A stretch of 64,000 nucleotides of DNA from Paraburkholderia unamae (GCF_003268775.1 NZ_QLSU01000003.1:226151-290150), one strand, 5' to 3'; shown: positions 18,860 through 28,739, numbered from the stretch's first letter. The notes: generated from the letters alone by a model not told the origin. Made by a program: numbers and translations.

Positions 18860-19785
18860 TGCTCACATCGCCATTCAAACGGCTGCGCCGCTTCGTGCAG
18901 GCGTGCGTGCTCGGCACCGCGCTCGTGGCCGCCGCTGCGCCCGCCACCGCGCTGGCGCAGCAAAAGCTCGTGCTCGGCGCGAAGAACTTCACCGAGCAAT
19001 ACGTGCTTGCCGAAGTCACGGCGCAATACCTGCGCTCGCGCGGCTACACGGTGGAAGTGCGCTCGGGGCTTGGCAGCACGCTCATGCGCAGCGCGCTCGA
19101 AAACGGCCAGTTCGACCTCGTGTGGGATTACACGGGCACCGCGGCGCTGGTCTATGACAAGCTCACGGAGAAGCTCTCGCCCGAGGCCATGTACGAACGC
19201 GTGAAGGCGCTCGACGCGCCGCGCGGCCTCGTCTGGCTCGACGCGTCTCCGCTCAACGACACCTATGCGTTAGGTCTGCCAAGCAAGTTCGCGCAGGAAA
19301 CGGGCATCACCACGATCTCGCAACTGGCCGAGAGGCTGAAGACCGACCCCGACGCGAAACGCTACGTGTTCGGCATGGACGCCGAGTTCGCCAATCGCCC
19401 GGACGGCCTGAAGCCACTGCTCGCCACCTACGGCATGAGCTTTCGTCGCTCGCAGATGAAGCAGATGGACCCCGGCCTCGTCTACACGGCGCTGCACAAC
19501 AACCAGCTCAAGATCGGCCTCGTCTACACGACGGACGGCCGCGTGAAGGGCTTCGGCATTGTGCCGCTCGAAGACGACAAGCACTTCTTCCCGCCGTACA
19601 ACGCCACGCCCGTGGTGCGCAAGGAAGCGCTCGAACACAATCCGAAGCTGGCCGCGCAGCTCAATGCGCTTTCCGCCGCCCTCAACAACGACGTGATGCA
19701 GGACATGAACAAGGCCGTGGATCTCGACGGCAAGTCCGCCGAGGCAGTCGCCGCCGACTTCCTGCGCACGCATCCGCTGCCTTGA
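18856..19785 (+). CDS. Osmoprotectant ABC transporter binding protein (OpuBC/OsmF type)
   Basis: A 309-residue exported protein with a signal peptide of about 34 residues ending ATALAQ. The mature part begins KLVLGAKNFTEQYVLAEVTA and contains NGQFDLVWDYTGTA, both typical of the OpuBC/OsmF/ProX-type betaine and choline binding family. Start overlap with the upstream permease (ATGA) shows coupling. The exact ligand (glycine betaine, choline, carnitine or another quaternary amine) cannot be decided here. Confidence 0.9.
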   Translation: MMLTSPFKRLRRFVQACVLGTALVAAAAPATALAQQKLVLGAKNFTEQYVLAEVTAQYLRSRGYTVEVRSGLGSTLMRSALENGQFDLVWDYTGTAALVYDKLTEKLSPEAMYERVKALDAPRGLVWLDASPLNDTYALGLPSKFAQETGITTISQLAERLKTDPDAKRYVFGMDAEFANRPDGLKPLLATYGMSFRRSQMKQMDPGLVYTALHNNQLKIGLVYTTDGRVKGFGIVPLEDDKHFFPPYNATPVVRKEALEHNPKLAAQLNALSAALNNDVMQDMNKAVDLDGKSAEAVAADFLRTHPLP

Positions 19786-19795
19786 AGGAGGACGC

Positions 19796-20449
19796 ATGAA
19801 CGTATTCGACTACCTCGCGGCGAACTGGCCCGAACTGTTGCAGCTCACGCTGCAACACATCTACCTCGTGGGCATCGCGGTGGGCTGCGCGATCATCGCG
19901 GGCGTGCCGCTCGGCGTGCTCATCAGCCGCCATAACTGGCTCGCCGCGCCCCTGCTCGGCCTCGCCACCGTGGTCCTCACGCTGCCCTCCATCGCGCTTT
20001 TCGGCCTCATGATTCCGGTGTTCTCGCGCTTTGGCCAGGGCATCGGCGCCGTGCCCGCCATCACGGCCGTGTTCCTCTACTCGCTGCTGCCGATCATGCG
20101 CAACACCTATCTCGCGTTGAGCAACGTCGACGCGGGGATCAAGGAAGCGGGCACCGGCATCGGCATGACGTCGTGGCAACGGCTGCGGCTCGTGGATTTG
20201 CCGCTCGCCGTGCCCGTGATTCTCGCGGGCGTGCGCACCGCGGTCGTGATGAACATTGGCGTGATGACGATTGCCGCCGTGATCGGCGCAGGCGGCCTCG
20301 GCACCCTCATCATTCGCGCCATCGGCCAGAGCAGCTTGATGAAGCTGCTGGTGGGCGCCGTGCTCGTGAGCGTGCTCGCCATCGTCGCCGACCTCTTGTT
20401 GCAGATGTTGCAGCGTGCCTTGACACCGAAAGGAGTGCAGAAGACATGA
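19796..20449 (+). CDS. Osmoprotectant ABC transporter permease (OpuBD/YehY type)
   Basis: A 217-residue membrane protein with about five to six helices. The EAA-type loop is NVDAGIKEAGTGIGMTSWQR, parallel to that of the first permease, and the two probably form a heterodimeric channel. A strong GAAGGAGG site precedes the start by 4 bases. Its stop overlaps the ATPase start as ATGA (20446-20449). Confidence 0.9.
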   Translation: MNVFDYLAANWPELLQLTLQHIYLVGIAVGCAIIAGVPLGVLISRHNWLAAPLLGLATVVLTLPSIALFGLMIPVFSRFGQGIGAVPAITAVFLYSLLPIMRNTYLALSNVDAGIKEAGTGIGMTSWQRLRLVDLPLAVPVILAGVRTAVVMNIGVMTIAAVIGAGGLGTLIIRAIGQSSLMKLLVGAVLVSVLAIVADLLLQMLQRALTPKGVQKT

Positions 20450-21615
20450 TCGAACTCGACCAACTCACGAAGACCTTCACGCAGAAAGACGGCCAGCCCG
20501 TGCGCGCCGTCGATTCGGTGAGCCTTTCGGTGGCCGAAGGCGAGATCTGCGTGTTCCTCGGCCCCTCGGGCTGCGGCAAGACCACCACGCTCAAGATGAT
20601 CAACCGGTTGATCGAGCCCACCTCGGGCCGCGTGCTCATCAACGGCGAGGACACCACGGGCCTGAACGAAGTGGATCTGCGCCGCCATATCGGCTACGTG
20701 ATCCAGCAGATCGGCCTCTTTCCGAACATGACGATCGCGGAGAACATCACGGTCGTGCCGCGCCTGCTCGGCTGGGACAAGAAGCGTTGCGCCGAGCGCG
20801 CGGCGGAACTCATGTCGATGGTCGCACTCGACCCGAAGCTGTATTTGAAGCGCTATCCGCGCGAGCTTTCGGGCGGGCAGCAGCAACGCATCGGCGTGAT
20901 TCGCGCGCTGGCCGCCGACCCGCCCGTGCTGCTCATGGACGAGCCGTTCGGCGCGGTCGATCCGATCAATCGCGAAACCATCCAGAACGAGTTCTTCCAG
21001 ATGCAGCGGCAACTGAAGAAGACCGTCATCATGGTGAGCCACGACATCGACGAGGCGATCAAGCTCGGCGACCGCATTGCCGTGTTCCGGCGCGGCAAGC
21101 TCGTGCAATACGACCATCCCGACACGCTGCTCGCGCGCCCGCACGACGACTTCGTCGCGCAGTTCGTGGGCCAGGACAGCACGCTCAAGCGCCTGTTGCT
21201 CGTGAAGGCCGGCGACGCCGCCACGCAGCCCGAAACCGCGCGCGTGGAAACCCCGCTCGCTCAAGCGTTCGCCGTGATGGACGAAGGCGACTCGCGCTAC
21301 CTCACCGTGCTCGACGACGCGCGCCATGCGCTCGGCTTCGTCGGACGGCGCGCCGCGCGCGGGGCCGAGGGCGCGTGCGGCGAGCGCATCACACCGTTCC
21401 CGGCTACGGTTTCGGTGGACGACAACCTGCGCATCGTGCTCTCGAAGATGTACCAGTTCCGCGCTTCGTGGATGCCGGTGCTCGACGCCGACGGCGGCTA
21501 TGTGGGCGAGATCACGCAGGACTCGATCGCCGACTATCTGAGCTCGGGCCGCTCGCGGCAGCAGACCGGCCAGCCGCCGAGCGCGGCGGCGCGGCCTGCA
21601 ACCGCGACGGCGTGA
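20446..21615 (+). CDS. Osmoprotectant ABC transporter ATPase with CBS domains
   Basis: A 389-residue ATPase. Walker A GPSGCGKTT is at about residues 39-47, the signature LSGGQQQR near 142, and Walker B VLLMDEPFGAVDP near 162. The C-terminal third (from about residue 270) holds two CBS motifs, as in OpuA/OpuC ATPases, where they sense ionic strength or cyclic di-AMP. It completes a permease-binding protein-permease-ATPase operon. The stop is 13 bases from the stop of the convergent TonB receptor. Confidence 0.92.
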   Translation: MIELDQLTKTFTQKDGQPVRAVDSVSLSVAEGEICVFLGPSGCGKTTTLKMINRLIEPTSGRVLINGEDTTGLNEVDLRRHIGYVIQQIGLFPNMTIAENITVVPRLLGWDKKRCAERAAELMSMVALDPKLYLKRYPRELSGGQQQRIGVIRALAADPPVLLMDEPFGAVDPINRETIQNEFFQMQRQLKKTVIMVSHDIDEAIKLGDRIAVFRRGKLVQYDHPDTLLARPHDDFVAQFVGQDSTLKRLLLVKAGDAATQPETARVETPLAQAFAVMDEGDSRYLTVLDDARHALGFVGRRAARGAEGACGERITPFPATVSVDDNLRIVLSKMYQFRASWMPVLDADGGYVGEITQDSIADYLSSGRSRQQTGQPPSAAARPATATA

Positions 21616-21628
21616 GCCGGGAGCCGCG

Positions 21629-23764
21629 CTAGAACGTCGTGCGCAAGCCCACCATCACGCTGCGCCCGCCTTCGGGCGCAATATCGCGCACCACGGAGCT
21701 TGCATAGCGCACGTCCTGGTTGGTGAGATTGTCGCCCCGCAGGTACGCGAGCCAGTTCGTTGCGCCCACATGGAATTTGTAGGTGAGCGCAATTGCCAAG
21801 GTCGTATAGCCGGCGGTCGGAAAATCGTCCTCGGGCACGCGGTGTTGCGCCCAGGCATGCACGAGTTCGGCGTTCGCGCCGAACGGGCCATAGCCGTAGT
21901 CGGCGTCGAGCGTCACGCGCAACGGCGCGATGCGCGGCAGCGGCGCGCCCGTGTCGGCATTGCGCGCGTGCGTGTAATCGCCGGTCAAACCCAGGTCGAG
22001 CCGGTGCGCGCCCTTCTCCAGCACGCGCCAGCGCCCTTCCAGTTCCACGCCGTAAAACTCCGCGGGCACGCCGCGGTAGACGGCTTCGTTGAGCGCGTCC
22101 GCGGTGCCGGCGGGTACGGGCGTGTCGTCGTCATCCACGAGACGGCCCGTGTTGTACTCCGTGAGGTAGTTGCGAAAGCGGCTGTAGAACACGCCCGCGC
22201 TCGCCTTGTTCGGGCCGCTCGCGTAGCGCAACGAAAGATCGGTCGAGATGGCCTTTTCCTTCTGCGCGTCGGGGTTGCCGATCAGATACTGGCCGGTCGC
22301 GTCGTGCGGGCCGTTCGCATACAGCTCGTAGAAAGTGGGCGCGCGCTCCGTGTACGCCACGTTGCCGACCACCGACCACACCGGCGTGAGCTTGTAGAGC
22401 GCGCCCGCCGAAAGGCTGCCCGCGTTGAAGTCGCGCGAGGCCGCGCCCGCGAACTTCGTGCCCTCTTCCCCCGCCACCGGGTCGAGCTTCACATGCTCGA
22501 TACGCCCGCCCACGCTCAGCTTGAGCGCCGGGGTCACGTTCCACTCTTCCAGCCCGAACAGCGCGACATTGGTCGTTTGCGTGGTGGGCACGAGCGCCTC
22601 GTCGCCCAGCGCTGAAAACGTGTTCTGGCTCACCTGCACGCCGAACGCGCCCTCCAGCGGCCCGATCTTCGCGTGGCGCGCCTCGATCCGCGCTTCATAA
22701 CCGTGATTGCGGAACGTGGTGCTGGTTTCGCCGTTGTCGATCTCGCGATGTTCGTAGTCCGTATAACCGAAATCGAACTTGAGCTGGCTGATCGGCCCCT
22801 GCAAGTTGCGCACTTCCGATGCCACGGCCACGTGATCCTGATGCATGCGCAGGCGCACGTCGTCCTCGGCCACCGAGCCGTAGTTCGCGTCGAAGCCGTT
22901 GTACGAGATGCCCGCGTAGCCGTCCGCCCACGTGTACGAGGTGCCGACCGAGCCGCCGTGCCAGCGGCCGTCGCTGTTCGGGATGCTGCCGTAGGGCTGC
23001 TCGGCGTCCGGGCCGTCGAGCGCGCGTTGCTGCGCGGAATGCGCGTAGCCGGGAATGCGCTCGTTGCTCGTGTCGCGCGCGAAGGCGTCCACGTGAAACG
23101 CGAAACCACCGTTGCCGCCTTCCACCTGCGCCGCGCCCGCGCGCGCGTCGTTTGCGCCGCCGTAGCTTGCGTCAACGGTGCCCGTGACGCCCGAGATCGG
23201 CTCGCGGGGAATCCGGTTGTCGATGGTGTTCACGACGCCGCCTATGGCGTTGCCGCCATACAGCAGCGCGGCCGGCCCGCGCACGATCTCGACGCGCTCG
23301 ATCGAAAGCGGGTCCTGCGGCACGGCGTGATCGTACGAGAGCGACGAAGCGTCGAACGCGGCCACGCCATTTTGCAGCAGGCGGATACGGTCGCCGTCCA
23401 TGCCGCGAATGATGGGCCGCCCGACCATCGGGCCGTAAGTCGTCGTGGAAACGCCCGGCAGGCCGTTGAGCGTCTCGCCGAGCGAATTGGCGCTGCGCAG
23501 AACGAGTGCGTCGCCGGAGAGCGCCGTGGAAGGCGCGGTGAGATCGGTATTACCGAGCGGGTTCGCGGTGACGAAAACGGGCGCGAGCGTCGCGACGCTC
23601 TGCCGGGTTTCGCCGCTCGCCGCATCGCCAACGTTCGTTCCTGTCGATTGGGCATGCGCGAGAGCGCCGCAAAGCGCCAGCGGCAATGGGGCGAGCGGCA
23701 GGACGCGCGCGAAGCGCAGGCGTGCCAGCAGCGCGGGCAAAGACGTAAAAGGGATGGTCGCCAC
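21629..23764 (-). CDS. znuD: TonB-dependent outer-membrane receptor, ZnuD-like
   Basis: A 711-residue outer-membrane receptor. It has a signal peptide of about 39 residues, a plug domain (ETLNGLPGVSTTTYGPMVGR, IIRGMDGDRIRLLQNG, VEIVRGPAALLYGGNAIGG) and a 22-strand barrel ending in Phe. The plug segments and overall length match the neisserial zinc receptor ZnuD. It lacks the His-rich loop of ZnuD. A Zur-like palindrome about 100 bases upstream supports zinc control. The start codon is GTG. No znuABC genes are nearby, and a copper or other metal substrate cannot be excluded. Confidence 0.85.
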   Translation of the reverse strand: MATIPFTSLPALLARLRFARVLPLAPLPLALCGALAHAQSTGTNVGDAASGETRQSVATLAPVFVTANPLGNTDLTAPSTALSGDALVLRSANSLGETLNGLPGVSTTTYGPMVGRPIIRGMDGDRIRLLQNGVAAFDASSLSYDHAVPQDPLSIERVEIVRGPAALLYGGNAIGGVVNTIDNRIPREPISGVTGTVDASYGGANDARAGAAQVEGGNGGFAFHVDAFARDTSNERIPGYAHSAQQRALDGPDAEQPYGSIPNSDGRWHGGSVGTSYTWADGYAGISYNGFDANYGSVAEDDVRLRMHQDHVAVASEVRNLQGPISQLKFDFGYTDYEHREIDNGETSTTFRNHGYEARIEARHAKIGPLEGAFGVQVSQNTFSALGDEALVPTTQTTNVALFGLEEWNVTPALKLSVGGRIEHVKLDPVAGEEGTKFAGAASRDFNAGSLSAGALYKLTPVWSVVGNVAYTERAPTFYELYANGPHDATGQYLIGNPDAQKEKAISTDLSLRYASGPNKASAGVFYSRFRNYLTEYNTGRLVDDDDTPVPAGTADALNEAVYRGVPAEFYGVELEGRWRVLEKGAHRLDLGLTGDYTHARNADTGAPLPRIAPLRVTLDADYGYGPFGANAELVHAWAQHRVPEDDFPTAGYTTLAIALTYKFHVGATNWLAYLRGDNLTNQDVRYASSVVRDIAPEGGRSVMVGLRTTF

Positions 23765-23864
23765 GATGGATTCTTGTTTGCGTCGTTGGAGTAATCGGCG
23801 GCGAACGTCCGGGGCCCAGGGTGGACGCCCGCCGCGCAGGTCGGTGCGGCTATAGCTCGACGCA

Positions 23865-23883
23865 AATGTTACGTTATAACATT
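23865..23883 (-). promoter_or_regulatory. Zur-like box before the TonB-dependent receptor
   Basis: Perfect 7-base arms AATGTTA and TAACATT are separated by 5 bases, in a short A/T-rich patch. The form closely follows the proteobacterial Zur box (TGTTATA-N-TATAACA). It lies 100 bases before the receptor start, so zinc-bound Zur would repress the gene when zinc is plentiful. Confidence 0.65.
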
Positions 23884-24171
23884 ACCAAATGTGAAGAAGA
23901 TTTCAGGGAGGGTTTCGTGCACATCTGCGTGGCGCGCCGAAGAACGTCGCCAAAAATCGGCCAATAAACACTGAAATTACGCGAACTTGCGCGCTAATCG
24001 CAAATCACTTGCATGCGGAACGGCAGGCACGCTTATTCCCCATCCTGTCAGACGGACACAACGGGATGCGCCATCGACGATTCCATCCGGCTCAAGCGCC
24101 TCCCGATTGCCCTCAACCACTAACAAGAGACGCGAATTCTGTAGTCTCTTAAAAATATTCAGGGTTTCCCC

Positions 24172-24198
24172 TAAATCCCGGCCGCCAGCTGTCGATAT
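24172..24198 (+). promoter_or_regulatory. Sigma-28 (FliA)-like promoter before a chemoreceptor gene
   Basis: TAAA (24172-24175), then exactly 15 bases, then GTCGATAT (24191-24198), six of eight against the FliA -10 consensus GCCGATAA. It lies about 80 bases before the chemoreceptor start, as expected for a late flagellar-class gene. Confidence 0.6.
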
Positions 24199-24278
24199 GT
24201 AAGGTGACGCCCGACGGCGGCAGTCCGATGGCGGGCCAGCCCCGCTCGCGTCGCCCTTGGTCAAAACGGTACAGACGC

Positions 24279-25814
24279 ATGACACTCACCATTCGAGCGC
24301 GCATCGCACTTACGTTCGCGCTTCTCGCCCTCCTGCTCGCGGTTTCCGGCGTGCTTGGCTTCATCAGCACGCAGAAGGCCAACAGCGCCAACCGCGATAC
24401 CTATCGCAACAAACTCGCCGCCTCCACGGCCATCGACAACGCCGAGATCTACATCGCGCGCACGCGCCTCGTGCTCGACCGCGTGGCGCTGCACCCCGAC
24501 GCGCCCACGGTGCCCGACCAGTTGCAGCGCGCCGCCGGCTTCTTCAAGGAGTCCGATGCCTGGTGGACGAAGTTCACGCAGATGCCGCACGAAAGCGACG
24601 AGCTGCCGCTCATCGCGGCGACCACCGAGCGCCGCACGGCCATGCGCAACGGGGTGGCGGACTTCACGAAAGCGCTTGAGTCGGGCGACCGGGCCAGCGC
24701 CGACAACATCGCGATGACGCAGCTCTCCGACCTCTACAGCGCCATGAGCGCCGCGAACAACGAGGTCAAGAAGCATCTCTACGACAACGCGAAAGTGCGT
24801 TATGAGGAGGCCGAAGCCAATTTCCACCTGTTCTCGGGCGTGAGCGCGGCGATGGTCGTGCTCGGCCTGCTGGGCGCGGGCATCGGCTGGGTGGTGCTGC
24901 GCCGCGCGATCATGGTGCCGCTCAATTACGCGCTCACGAGCCTCAATGACATCTCCTCGGGCAACCTGAGCCGCAGCGTGCGCGCGCAGCGCCGCGACGA
25001 GATGGGCCTGCTGCTGGAAAGCATCGAAAAAACCCGCATGGAGCTGGGCTCGGTGACGGGCGCGGTGCGCTCGGGCAGCGAATCGGTCTCGGTCGCCACG
25101 CGCCAGATCGCGGCAGGCATGATCGACCTCTCGGCGCGCACCGAGGAACAGGCCGCCTCGCTCCAGGAAACGGCCGCGAGCATGAACGAGCTCACCTCGG
25201 CCGTGAAGCAGAACACCGACAACGCGCGCCAGGGCAGCACGCTCGCCCAGACGGCGGCGAGCGTCGCCACGCGCGGCAGCGAGGTCGTGGAGAACGTCGT
25301 GAGCACGATGGGCGAGATCGAAGGCAGTTCGCACAAGATCTCCGAGATCACGGCGATCATCGAAGGCATTGCATTCCAGACCAATATCCTCGCGCTCAAT
25401 GCCGCGGTGGAAGCGGCGCGCGCGGGCGAGCAAGGCCGCGGCTTCGCCGTGGTCGCGAGCGAGGTGCGCTCGCTCGCGCAACGCTCGGCGGCGGCGGCCA
25501 AGGAGATCAAGGATCTCATCGCGAGTTCGGTGGAAACCGTCGCGCACGGCACCGAGCTCGTTTCCACGGCGGGCTCGACGATGTCCGAATTGCACTCGGC
25601 CGTGCAGCGCGTGACAGCGATCATGAACGAGATCGCTTCCGCTTCGGAGCAGCAGCAAAGCGGCATCGAACAGGTCGACACGGCCGTCACACAGATGGAC
25701 GAAGTCACGCAGCAAAACGCCGCGCTCGTGGAGCAGGTGACGGCAGCCGCCCAGGCGCTCGACACGCAGTCCACCAAACTTGCGGGCACCGTGCAGGTAT
25801 TCCGCGTCGCCTGA
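24279..25814 (+). CDS. Methyl-accepting chemotaxis protein
   Basis: A 511-residue transmembrane chemoreceptor. The first membrane helix is at about residues 8-30 and the second at about 190-212. Between them is a four-helix-bundle type sensor. A HAMP domain ([20 protein letters not shown]) and the signalling domain with tip [20 protein letters not shown] follow. There is no C-terminal pentapeptide. It stands alone between a metal receptor and a monooxygenase, with a sigma-28-like promoter about 80 bases upstream, so it belongs to the motility regulon. Ligand unknown. Confidence 0.92.
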   Translation: MTLTIRARIALTFALLALLLAVSGVLGFISTQKANSANRDTYRNKLAASTAIDNAEIYIARTRLVLDRVALHPDAPTVPDQLQRAAGFFKESDAWWTKFTQMPHESDELPLIAATTERRTAMRNGVADFTKALESGDRASADNIAMTQLSDLYSAMSAANNEVKKHLYDNAKVRYEEAEANFHLFSGVSAAMVVLGLLGAGIGWVVLRRAIMVPLNYALTSLNDISSGNLSRSVRAQRRDEMGLLLESIEKTRMELGSVTGAVRSGSESVSVATRQIAAGMIDLSARTEEQAASLQETAASMNELTSAVKQNTDNARQGSTLAQTAASVATRGSEVVENVVSTMGEIEGSSHKISEITAIIEGIAFQTNILALNAAVEAARAGEQGRGFAVVASEVRSLAQRSAAAAKEIKDLIASSVETVAHGTELVSTAGSTMSELHSAVQRVTAIMNEIASASEQQQSGIEQVDTAVTQMDEVTQQNAALVEQVTAAAQALDTQSTKLAGTVQVFRVA

Positions 25815-25877
25815 TCGCCCGCCTCGCGCAGACCCCGGCGCATGGTGGCGGGCGGCCTCTTATAATCGGGAACCGAA

Positions 25878-25920
25878 GCGGCGGCGCGCAGGATGACACG
25901 CCGCGCGCCGCCGCGCTTTT
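25878..25920 (+). terminator. Strong hairpin with T-tract after the chemoreceptor gene
   Basis: A perfect 12-bp GC-only stem (25878-25889 with 25903-25914) with a 13-base loop, followed by GCTTTT. It lies 64 bases after the chemoreceptor stop. A perfect -10 hexamer TATAAT (25861-25866) sits just before it, so the hairpin could also lie in the leader of the monooxygenase gene and act as an attenuator. Confidence 0.6.
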
Positions 25921-25950
25921 GAGGTTTTCGTCAGCGAAGAGGAACGCCGC

Positions 25951-26283
25951 ATGTATATCGCCATGAACCGCTTCAAGGTCGCACCGGGCTCCGAGGCCGC
26001 ATTCGAGGAAGTCTGGGCCACCCGCGACACGCACTTGAAGGAAGTGCCGGGCTTCATCGAATTTCATCTGCTCAAAGGGCCGCAGCGCGAAGATCATGTG
26101 CTCTATGCGAGCCACACGATCTGGGCGAGCCACGCACACTTCGAAGACTGGACGCGCTCCGACGCATTTCGCGCCGCGCATCGTAACGCGGGTAATGCGG
26201 GTAACGCCGGCGGCGCGAACCGTCCCGTCTACTTGAGCCATCCCGAGTTCGAAGGCTTCGAAGTCGTGCAGACGGTGAAGTAA
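25951..26283 (+). CDS. Antibiotic biosynthesis monooxygenase-type protein with IsdG-like triad
   Basis: A 110-residue dimeric alpha-beta barrel (ABM) protein. Asn6, Trp67 and His77 occupy the same positions as the catalytic triad of IsdG/IsdI haem oxygenases, so haem breakdown with release of iron is a real possibility. An insert rich in Asn-Ala-Gly (about residues 79-90) lengthens the loop after His77. A start at 25951 follows AGAGGAA. It is a single gene, and no haem uptake genes or Fur-like box are seen beside it. Other ABM proteins act as quinol oxidases, so the haem role is inference. Confidence 0.82.
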   Translation: MYIAMNRFKVAPGSEAAFEEVWATRDTHLKEVPGFIEFHLLKGPQREDHVLYASHTIWASHAHFEDWTRSDAFRAAHRNAGNAGNAGGANRPVYLSHPEFEGFEVVQTVK

Positions 26284-26561
26284 GCACCGCACCGGGCCAC
26301 CGTCGCCCAAAGCCCATCGGTAAAACTGCACACGCGCCGCGCCAAAGCTACACAGGCGCGGCGCGCTTCCTTGCCGCGCGCCGCGTCACACGGCGCCATC
26401 CACGCGCCGCTCAGGGCGACGTAAAACATGCCACCAGGCCCCGCGCATCGGGCCGCGCTCTTTCCCCGCCCCTTCCGCTCAGCCGCCACCACGCCCGGTT
26501 TCACGACATAGGCTCGAAGCTTGCTTCAATGTCACTCACGCCTTCGCGAGCAATCGAGCCC

Positions 26562-28739
26562 ATGAAGAAGAAAACCACAACCCGCATCGTTGAAGGACAG
26601 CCGTATCCGCTTGGCGCCACCTGGAACGGGCGCGGCGTGAATTTCGCGCTCTTTTCGGCCAACGCCACGAAAGTCGAGTTGTGCCTCTTCGACAAGAACG
26701 GCGTGCGCGAGGTCGAACGCATCGACCTGCCCGAGTACACCGACGAGGTCTGGCACGTCTACCTGCCCGAACTCGAACCAGGCGCGATCTACGGCTATCG
26801 CGTGCATGGCCCCTACGATCCACAGGCCGGCCAGCGCTTCAACGCGAACAAGCTGCTGCTCGACCCCTATGCCAAAGCGCACGTAGGCGCGATGCGCTGG
26901 CATCCCGCCGTATTCGGCTACACGATCGGCAGCCCCGATGGCGACCTCTCTTTCGACACGCGTGACAGCGCACGCTACGTGCCGCGCTGCCGCGTGGTCG
27001 ATCAGACCTTCGCCTGGCACCACCCGCTGCGCGAGCGCGTGGCGCGCGAGCGCACGATCGTCTACGAGACGCACGTGCGCGGCTACACGATCCGCCATCC
27101 GGACGTGCCGCCCGAAGAACGCGGCACTTTCGCGGGCCTCGCGCAGACGCCCGTGCTCGAACATATTCGCGGCTTGGGCGTGACGTCCGTCGAGTTGCTG
27201 CCCGTGCATACCTTCGTGAACGACTCGCACCTGCTCGAACGCGGCCTGTCGAACTACTGGGGCTACAACACGATCGGCTTCTTCGCGCCCGATCCGCGTT
27301 ACTCGGTGGGCGCGCACGGTTCGATCGACGAATTCAAGAACATGGTGGACCGTTTCCACCAGGCCGGGCTCGAAGTGATTCTCGACGTGGTCTACAACCA
27401 CACGGCCGAAGGCAGCGAACTGGGCCCCACGCTCTCGTTTCGCGGCATCGACAACGCGTCCTACTACCGGCTGCCCGACGACCGGCGCTACTACATCAAC
27501 GACACCGGCACGGGCAACACGCTCAATCTCTCCCACCCGCGCGTGCTCCAGATGGTCACCGACAGCCTGCGCTACTGGGTGCTGGAAATGGGCGTGGACG
27601 GCTTTCGCTTCGACCTCGCGACGATCCTCGGGCGCGAGCCCTATGGCTTCGACGAAGGCGGTGGCTTTCTCGACAGTTGCCGCCAGGACCCGATTCTGTC
27701 GAGCGTGAAGCTGATTGCCGAGCCGTGGGATTGCGGGCCGGGCGGCTACCAGGTGGGCGGCTTCCCGCCCGGCTGGATGGAATGGAACGACCGCTTTCGC
27801 GACACCGTGCGCGCCTGGTGGAAAGGCGACGAAGGCAAGGCGCCCGATCTCGCCACGCGGCTGTGCGCCTCGGGCGACAGCTTCAACCGGCGCGGGCGGC
27901 GGCCGTGGTCGAGCGTGAATTTCGTGACCGCCCACGACGGCTTCACGCTGCACGATCTCGTTTCGTACAACGAGCGCCACAATGAAGCCAACGGCGAAGA
28001 CAACCGCGACGGCCACGGCGACAACCTCTCATGGAACTGCGGCGTGGAAGGCCCCACGGACGACCCCGAAATCCACGCGCTGCGCGAGCGCCAGAAACGC
28101 AACTTCCTCGCCACGCTCCTGCTTTCGCAGGGCACGCCGATGCTGCTGGCCGGCGACGAATTCGGCCGCACGCAGCGTGGCAACAATAACGCGTATTGCC
28201 AGGACAACGAGGTGAGCTGGGTGGACTGGGAGGGCATCGACGATTCGGGCCGCGCCCTCGCCGAGTTCGTGCGCAAGCTGACCACGCTGCGCCATGCGCT
28301 GCCGGTGCTGCGGCGCAATCGTTTTCTGATCGGCGAGCACAATGCCACGCTCGACGTGACCGATGTCGAATGGCTCTCGCCCGCGGGCGTGCCGCTCGAA
28401 AGCGGGCAATGGGACGACACGGCCATGCGTTGCTTCGGCATGCTGATCGATGGCCGGTCACAGACGAGCGGCATCATGCGTCTCGCCTCCGACGCGACCA
28501 TGCTCATCGTGCTCAACGCCTATCACGACGTGGTGGATTTCACGCTGCCCTCGGTGCCGGGCAACGATCAGTGGAGTTGCCTGATCGACACGAACATGCC
28601 CGTGCGCGACGAGTTGCCGGAGTTCGAAGCCGGCGACATCTATCAGGTGACGGGCCGCTCGTTGCTGCTGTTCGCGCTGCATGCGCGCGGCGCGACGCAG
28701 CGCGTGTTCCAGCGGCTGGAGGAAAATCTCACGGGCTGA
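26562..28739 (+). CDS. glgX: Glycogen debranching enzyme GlgX
   Basis: A 725-residue enzyme. An N-terminal CBM48/E-set domain (PYPLGATWNGRGVNFALFSA) precedes the GH13 catalytic barrel. The catalytic residues are visible: Asp nucleophile in DGFRFDLATILG, Glu in IAEPWDCG and Asp in TAHDGFTLHDLVSY. It hydrolyses alpha-1,6 branches of limit dextrins during glycogen breakdown. Here it stands alone without glgA, glgB, glgP or treS nearby. An upstream in-frame ATG at 26529 would add 11 residues; neither start has a clear ribosome site. Confidence 0.94.
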   Translation: MKKKTTTRIVEGQPYPLGATWNGRGVNFALFSANATKVELCLFDKNGVREVERIDLPEYTDEVWHVYLPELEPGAIYGYRVHGPYDPQAGQRFNANKLLLDPYAKAHVGAMRWHPAVFGYTIGSPDGDLSFDTRDSARYVPRCRVVDQTFAWHHPLRERVARERTIVYETHVRGYTIRHPDVPPEERGTFAGLAQTPVLEHIRGLGVTSVELLPVHTFVNDSHLLERGLSNYWGYNTIGFFAPDPRYSVGAHGSIDEFKNMVDRFHQAGLEVILDVVYNHTAEGSELGPTLSFRGIDNASYYRLPDDRRYYINDTGTGNTLNLSHPRVLQMVTDSLRYWVLEMGVDGFRFDLATILGREPYGFDEGGGFLDSCRQDPILSSVKLIAEPWDCGPGGYQVGGFPPGWMEWNDRFRDTVRAWWKGDEGKAPDLATRLCASGDSFNRRGRRPWSSVNFVTAHDGFTLHDLVSYNERHNEANGEDNRDGHGDNLSWNCGVEGPTDDPEIHALRERQKRNFLATLLLSQGTPMLLAGDEFGRTQRGNNNAYCQDNEVSWVDWEGIDDSGRALAEFVRKLTTLRHALPVLRRNRFLIGEHNATLDVTDVEWLSPAGVPLESGQWDDTAMRCFGMLIDGRSQTSGIMRLASDATMLIVLNAYHDVVDFTLPSVPGNDQWSCLIDTNMPVRDELPEFEAGDIYQVTGRSLLLFALHARGATQRVFQRLEENLTG

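Larger units (their letters stand above)
23765..24278. other. Divergent intergenic region between the receptor and chemoreceptor genes
   Basis: 514 bases without a supported gene. It holds the Zur-like box for the leftward receptor and a sigma-28-like promoter for the rightward chemoreceptor. I looked for a cobalamin riboswitch, because the receptor is TonB-dependent, and saw none. Confidence 0.55.

Noticed and set aside
23765..24278. Cobalamin riboswitch before the TonB-dependent receptor (BtuB hypothesis)
   Set aside because: No B12-box-like segment seen, and the plug domain and Zur-like box point to zinc.
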